Below, piece after piece: positions 60,344 through 64,000 of a stretch of 64,000 nt of DNA. Both the position numbers and the translations under genes were made by a program. The stretch is from Candidatus Marimicrobium litorale (GTDB taxonomy: Bacteria; Pseudomonadota; Gammaproteobacteria; Pseudomonadales; Halieaceae), in assembly GCF_026262645.1 (NCBI RefSeq), contig NZ_SHNO01000001.1, positions 3,596,001-3,660,000 of the forward strand, given 5' to 3'. Each line of letters begins with the position of its first letter. Position 1 is the stretch's first letter. The notes beneath the pieces were generated by a model, which saw nothing but the letters and a program-made list of their open reading frames with translations, searched no databases and was not told the origin of the DNA.

Positions 60344-62062
60344 TTAAAACGTGTAACCGACTCGAAACGACACTAATATGCCTTCACCGTTGAAACTGCC
60401 GGGTTTTGAAATAGCCCGGGCGGCAAACACATCGGCATTGAAGCCCCGTGAGGCCAGCGTGACCCCGGCTGCTGCACCGCTTATGTCACCCTTCGGAGCG
60501 ACGCTATTCCGGCCTTTCACTCGTCCGTAATCCAAACCCACGTAAGGCTTGATAAGCAGCGGCCAGTCATTGCTCACCGACAAGGTCATCGGCATTGATA
60601 AATCGTTGCGCAGATAGTAGCCATTATCGCCAGACAGCGAATTTTCAGAAAAGCCTCGCACGGTATATAAGCCACCGATGAGCAACATCTCCGAACCATA
60701 TAACACGTCATTGGCGTATTGCCCCATGAGTTGACTGGAAACCGCAATCACCCGAGTACCGAAGGCAAAACTCCTCGAATAGCTCGCTCCAAACCGCCAT
60801 TTGGAAAACTGAGCGTGGGGCGCAAACCCGGGCAACCCGGAAGGGTCATCCAGGGCACCCAATGCATCTAAACCCTTGCTGTAACCGAGGTTGACGCTGG
60901 CGGCACCCCCGGCAACCAAAAACCGGTAAGTACTGTCAATATCCAATACAGTTAGACGCCGGCTACTGACCTCTATCAACTGCTTTTCTAAATAACTTTT
61001 GCTTTGTCTACCGGTAAGTGTGGCGGCCAAATCCCAGCGTGAATCGCGGTCACGAAACGCCGTATGATCAAACCGCAATGATGCATTGTTACTTTCTCCC
61101 GACGATTGCTGGCGCAGGCCGCTGGGTAGTTTCAGAGGGCTGTAATACTTTGAGTCAGCAGCATTAAAAGAAAGCCGGCTATAGCCAAACGGCACAGAAT
61201 AAGACAATGACAATAGTCGAGAACCAATATCATTACGGTCATAGGGGGTGGTTTGCCGGGCGGTAAAGCTTAAAAAATCATTCCAGAGAAACGGGCTATC
61301 AGCACTGACGGTGAGGCCGGCTTGCTCTTCGCCGGTGGATTTTACCCCAGAATTATCGTAACTCAGGCTGGCACGCCAGGCGCGGCTGGCTTGATTATGA
61401 AAAGTCACTACACTGCCGCCCACCGCTTCACCAGGGGCAACGGTCATGGTGGCATTATTCGATTGTAACCGGTTCATATTTTCCAGGGCTTGTTCAATAT
61501 CCCGCAAATTTAACGGGGCGCCGGCTTTACCGGGGAATACGTTGTAAAGCGCGACGGAGCCCGGCCGGACTTCATCAACTTGAACCCCCTCTAAATAACC
61601 TTCCAACACCAGTAATTGCAACACACCACTACTGAGGTCTTGTGCGGCCAAGTAAACCCGCGTGGTGAGGTAACCCGCCAACAAATACTTCGCCGTCACT
61701 TCGGTCATCACATTTTGAATGTCATTCACCCCCAAGCAACGGCCCTCGTAAGGGTTGATAATCTTCAAAATTGCTGCTTCGCTGAATAGTGTGACGCCTT
61801 CCACGGTAATGCTTTCCACCTGCTGGCAGGCCTCGCCCTCAACCAACGGTATGGTTTCCGGAATAGCCAGCTCCATGCGTGGGGCCGGTTTGGCACTTTT
61901 TAGATCACTCTCAAATTGCTGCTGCTGACGTTGCTGTTGCTCTTGCTGAATACGGCGCAATTGCTCAGCCGCAGAAGTCGCATCATTCGCATAAACTCCG
62001 ATCGACAATGACAGCAGCAATGCAAATAGACCGAGACTAACTTTCAATATACAGCCCGCCAT
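60344..62062 (-). CDS. TpsB outer-membrane transporter (ShlB/FhaC/HecB family)
   Basis: A 572-residue transporter. Signal peptide VSLGLFALLLSLSIGVYAN; a Gln-rich helix (EQLRRIQQEQQQRQQQQFE) like the FhaC plug helix; two POTRA domains (about 75-230) with ITVEGVTLFSEAAILKIINPYEGRCLGVNDIQNVMTEVTAKYLLAGYLTTRVYL; then a 16-strand barrel with the conserved GLYTVRGFSENSLSGDNGYYLRNDL (VRGF motif in loop L6) and a C-terminal Phe (FRVGYTF). It secretes the TpsA protein encoded 44 bp downstream. Start ATG 62062 with AGAGAGAA upstream. Confidence 0.93.
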   Translation of the reverse strand: MAGCILKVSLGLFALLLSLSIGVYANDATSAAEQLRRIQQEQQQRQQQQFESDLKSAKPAPRMELAIPETIPLVEGEACQQVESITVEGVTLFSEAAILKIINPYEGRCLGVNDIQNVMTEVTAKYLLAGYLTTRVYLAAQDLSSGVLQLLVLEGYLEGVQVDEVRPGSVALYNVFPGKAGAPLNLRDIEQALENMNRLQSNNATMTVAPGEAVGGSVVTFHNQASRAWRASLSYDNSGVKSTGEEQAGLTVSADSPFLWNDFLSFTARQTTPYDRNDIGSRLLSLSYSVPFGYSRLSFNAADSKYYSPLKLPSGLRQQSSGESNNASLRFDHTAFRDRDSRWDLAATLTGRQSKSYLEKQLIEVSSRRLTVLDIDSTYRFLVAGGAASVNLGYSKGLDALGALDDPSGLPGFAPHAQFSKWRFGASYSRSFAFGTRVIAVSSQLMGQYANDVLYGSEMLLIGGLYTVRGFSENSLSGDNGYYLRNDLSMPMTLSVSNDWPLLIKPYVGLDYGRVKGRNSVAPKGDISGAAAGVTLASRGFNADVFAARAISKPGSFNGEGILVSFRVGYTF

Positions 62063-62282
62063 TATTGTTCTCTCTACTTCAAAAAATAGTTATTTACTGT
62101 TAAATCAGGCGGCTTGCTCTGCAAGTAACGCCAAAATTTTTGGCCGAAATAATGCAAAAAAATTTAATCATTCTTGACGGTGCAGCAACATAGCCAACCG
62201 GCTCAATCAGTTGACAATTTGGCCCAAAATAGCCCTATAAACTGAGTGGTGAATGCGGCCTGATTGGCGGAGTGAAGCATCA

Positions 62283-62580
62283 TTATTTCGGACAATCGCT
62301 GCGGGCAAAGCCGGCCCAGAATTTAAATGCTCTAGAAAAAGCATTGGAACTGGAGAAGCCCAACACGACTGAAATTTCACAAATAGACAATGCATGAGCC
62401 AGAGGTATGTTTTTCGGCTAGGCCTGCCCTGTCTTCCTGAGACGGTTCCAGGCGATTAACACCTTGCTCTTTCAACCGGCGTTTGAGGGTAATCAGACTC
62501 ATATACCGCTCAGCGGCATTCTGGCTCGCATGCTGCAAACCACCACTGATGTACTACTGCAAACAGCGTTCTATGTGAAA
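62283..62580 (-). pseudogene. AraC-family regulator remnant
   Basis: On the minus strand YISGGLQHASQNAAERYMSLITLKRRLKEQGVN and, after a frameshift and loss of the middle helix, ALSICEISVVLGFSSSNAFSRAFKFWAG before TAA at 62283. These parallel HQHISAGLPES...MSLSTFKRRLQAHGLT and ALSVSEVAFMLGFSSASAFSRAFKQWTG of the intact regulator at 62766. Only the DNA-binding half remains. The stretch 62063-62282 has no recognised content and should contain the tpsB promoter. Confidence 0.68.
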
Positions 62581-62765
62581 GGCGAGGGTCTTCGTCATCG
62601 GGGCCGATCTGGCTGACGCTGACTTGAATTTGGCCTTATTCAGCGATACCAACTGCCCTGAGCGCCGCAACGATGACAGCAATCCCCTCTGTGGTTTCCG
62701 GCGAGCAGGCGGCATGCTGAGGCGCGGGTCGTGACAGCACAGGCCCGTTGCGCTAAAATTTGACG

Positions 62766-63854
62766 ATGCATGAAGTATCGAAGAAATCTGGGACTGCCGC
62801 CGCCCCCGATCGTACACCCACTATCTCACGCTTGGCTTACCGCCCGCTGTTCCACGCGTTGAAGCTCGTCGGCACCAACCCGCAGGCGTTTACCGACGCC
62901 ACCGGCATCAGCCATGACCTCACCTCCAACTTTGACGAGCTGGTGTCCGCCGTAGACTACTATGCTGCCTGGCATGCAGCTATTGAACTGACGGGCCAAC
63001 CGCTGCTGGGGTTGATTTGTGGTGCTAACATGCACCCGGGCAACATGGGCGCACTGGGCTATTGTATGATGAACAGCCCATTGACCGGCGACGCGCTGCG
63101 CCTGCTGTTTCGCTACCGCCACATGGACAACCGCAGCATCGACGCCTCCCTCGACGAGGACGGGGACGACGTGGTAGTGAGCCTGAAAAGCCCGCTGATG
63201 GACCCCGCCACAGTAGCACCGTTCATGGAGATGATGGCGAGCGGCTACGGGCGCATGTTCAACCAGCTGACCGATTTTCAGGTATTGCATAAATACCAGT
63301 ACCGCGCCGTGCATTTTGCCCACACACCTCGCGCCGAGGTCGCCGTCTACGAAAAGCTGCTGCGCTGCCCGGTGCACTTTGAGCAGGACGCCTGCCGTGT
63401 AATACTGGACAGCGGCACCCTGTATGAGAAAGTGCATCAGGCCGACCCAAGCGTGTTCGACACACTCATTCACACTATTAGCGAGGCGACCCAGTTTCGC
63501 CCGGGGCAGACCACTGTTGCCCCGGGAACCGATCTGATTGGTGCCGTCCATGGCTATTTGCACCAGCACATCAGTGCCGGACTGCCTGAGTCACGCGCAG
63601 TGGCGGCGGCGCTGGCCATGAGCCTTAGCACTTTCAAACGCCGCCTGCAGGCGCACGGTTTGACCTACCGCGAGCTGTGCCGGCAATTTCGCATACGGCA
63701 GGCGCAGCGCTTGATAAACGCCAACGCACTGTCCGTCTCGGAGGTGGCCTTTATGCTGGGTTTTTCCAGCGCGTCGGCCTTTTCCCGCGCCTTCAAGCAG
63801 TGGACGGGGCAGGCGCCCACTGATTACCTCAGTGGTGAGCTAAAGACAGGTTAA
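62766..63854 (+). CDS. AraC-family regulator with arabinose-binding-like N-terminal domain (OruR-type)
   Basis: ATG 62766 begins a 362-residue regulator (a TTG two codons earlier is also possible). Residues about 25-215 form the PF12625-type sensor domain: LVGTNPQAFTDATGISHDLTSNFDELVSAVDYYAAWHAAIELTGQPLLGLICGANMHPGNMGALGYCMMNSPLTGDALRLLFRYRH. Residues about 255-355 carry two AraC helix-turn-helix motifs (AVAAALAMSLSTFKRRLQAHG; SVSEVAFMLGFSSASAFSRAFKQWTG). Relatives control ornithine, lipid or virulence genes. A paralogous remnant faces the other way upstream, so the locus was once duplicated. Its target is not evident. Confidence 0.9.
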   Translation: MHEVSKKSGTAAAPDRTPTISRLAYRPLFHALKLVGTNPQAFTDATGISHDLTSNFDELVSAVDYYAAWHAAIELTGQPLLGLICGANMHPGNMGALGYCMMNSPLTGDALRLLFRYRHMDNRSIDASLDEDGDDVVVSLKSPLMDPATVAPFMEMMASGYGRMFNQLTDFQVLHKYQYRAVHFAHTPRAEVAVYEKLLRCPVHFEQDACRVILDSGTLYEKVHQADPSVFDTLIHTISEATQFRPGQTTVAPGTDLIGAVHGYLHQHISAGLPESRAVAAALAMSLSTFKRRLQAHGLTYRELCRQFRIRQAQRLINANALSVSEVAFMLGFSSASAFSRAFKQWTGQAPTDYLSGELKTG

Positions 63855-63870
63855 GTAGAGGTGATGGACC

Positions 63871-63960
63871 AAGTATAAGCGCGGGATAAACGCTACCCTT
63901 GCTACTAATCTATTACAAACAGCGGACTGCAGACAACCACCTATTGCGGTCCAGGCTATG
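63871..63960 (+). repeat. ~90-bp dispersed repeat, most complete copy
   Basis: AAGTATAAGCGCGGGATAAA, then CTACTAATCTATTACAAACA, CGGACTGCAGACAACCACC and TATTGCGGTCCAGGCTATG. First-half copies are at 18803 and 19740, a second-half copy at 20748, a diverged full copy at 10693. Confidence 0.7.
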
Positions 63961-64000
63961 TCGATACCGCAGTAACATCAACGATAGTCGCGCGCGGCGG

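Overview
The window looks like an accessory-rich stretch of a marine gammaproteobacterial chromosome. A Cellvibrionales-type (Halieaceae/Spongiibacteraceae-like) host is my inference from gene content: many SDRs with an acetoacetate-decarboxylase-like protein, an imelysin/DUF4856/TonB iron cluster, a DUF2092 protein, and sulfotransferases. No rRNA or intact tRNA gene is present, so taxonomy is not directly supported. No autonomous intact transposase was found; the mobile DNA visible is a decayed IS6-family element and its relatives.

Layout. (1) 1-7403: a minus-strand catabolic operon (four SDRs, an acetoacetate-decarboxylase-like protein, SnoaL/NTF2, HAD hydrolase, a Baeyer-Villiger monooxygenase remnant, an HSL-type esterase) facing a TetR regulator with a perfect inverted-repeat operator between them. 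(2) 7404-12364: YchJ-like protein, nucleoside-hydrolase-like lipoprotein, RsuA-type pseudouridine synthase, exported MsrA, mixed with IS6 debris. (3) 12.4-22.6 kb: a surface-glycan island: ABC membrane domain without ATPase, a sulfotransferase pseudogene, a sulfotransferase-glycosyltransferase fusion, a GH43-like propeller, an intact sulfotransferase and an exported propeller protein, broken up by two IS6 copies. (4) 22.7-31 kb: MITE, DUF2092 pair, phospholipase D and AsmA-like pair, LysR, exported alpha/beta hydrolase. (5) 31-35.2 kb: repeats, a two-gene operon encoding a probable selenoprotein redoxin, and a chimeric leftover of an inverted duplication. (6) 35.2-41.5 kb: Fur-box-preceded iron operon (DUF4856, imelysin, TonB receptor, fatty-acid/sterol hydroxylase). 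(7) 42.4-52.5 kb: molybdopterin oxidoreductase, truncated cold-shock gene, and a series of secreted proteins. (8) 52.9-64 kb: two-partner secretion pair (TpsB, and a TpsA whose 3' end abuts a mobile-element end) and AraC regulators.

The theme that joins the window is a family of elements sharing the terminal inverted repeat TACTGACAAGTTAACT. It occurs on dead IS6-like transposase copies, on four 156-bp MITEs, on smaller elements, and at the exact ends of several truncated genes. The strongest single observation is an in-frame TGA replacing the first Cys of a redoxin CxxC motif at 33106-33108, with the rest of the protein intact downstream. Other notable items are tRNA-Met-derived repeats, a BVMO/PEP-synthase chimera, and an inverted duplication that lost about 4.2 kb. 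Start codons, operons and operators are judged by eye; no alignment or search was run.
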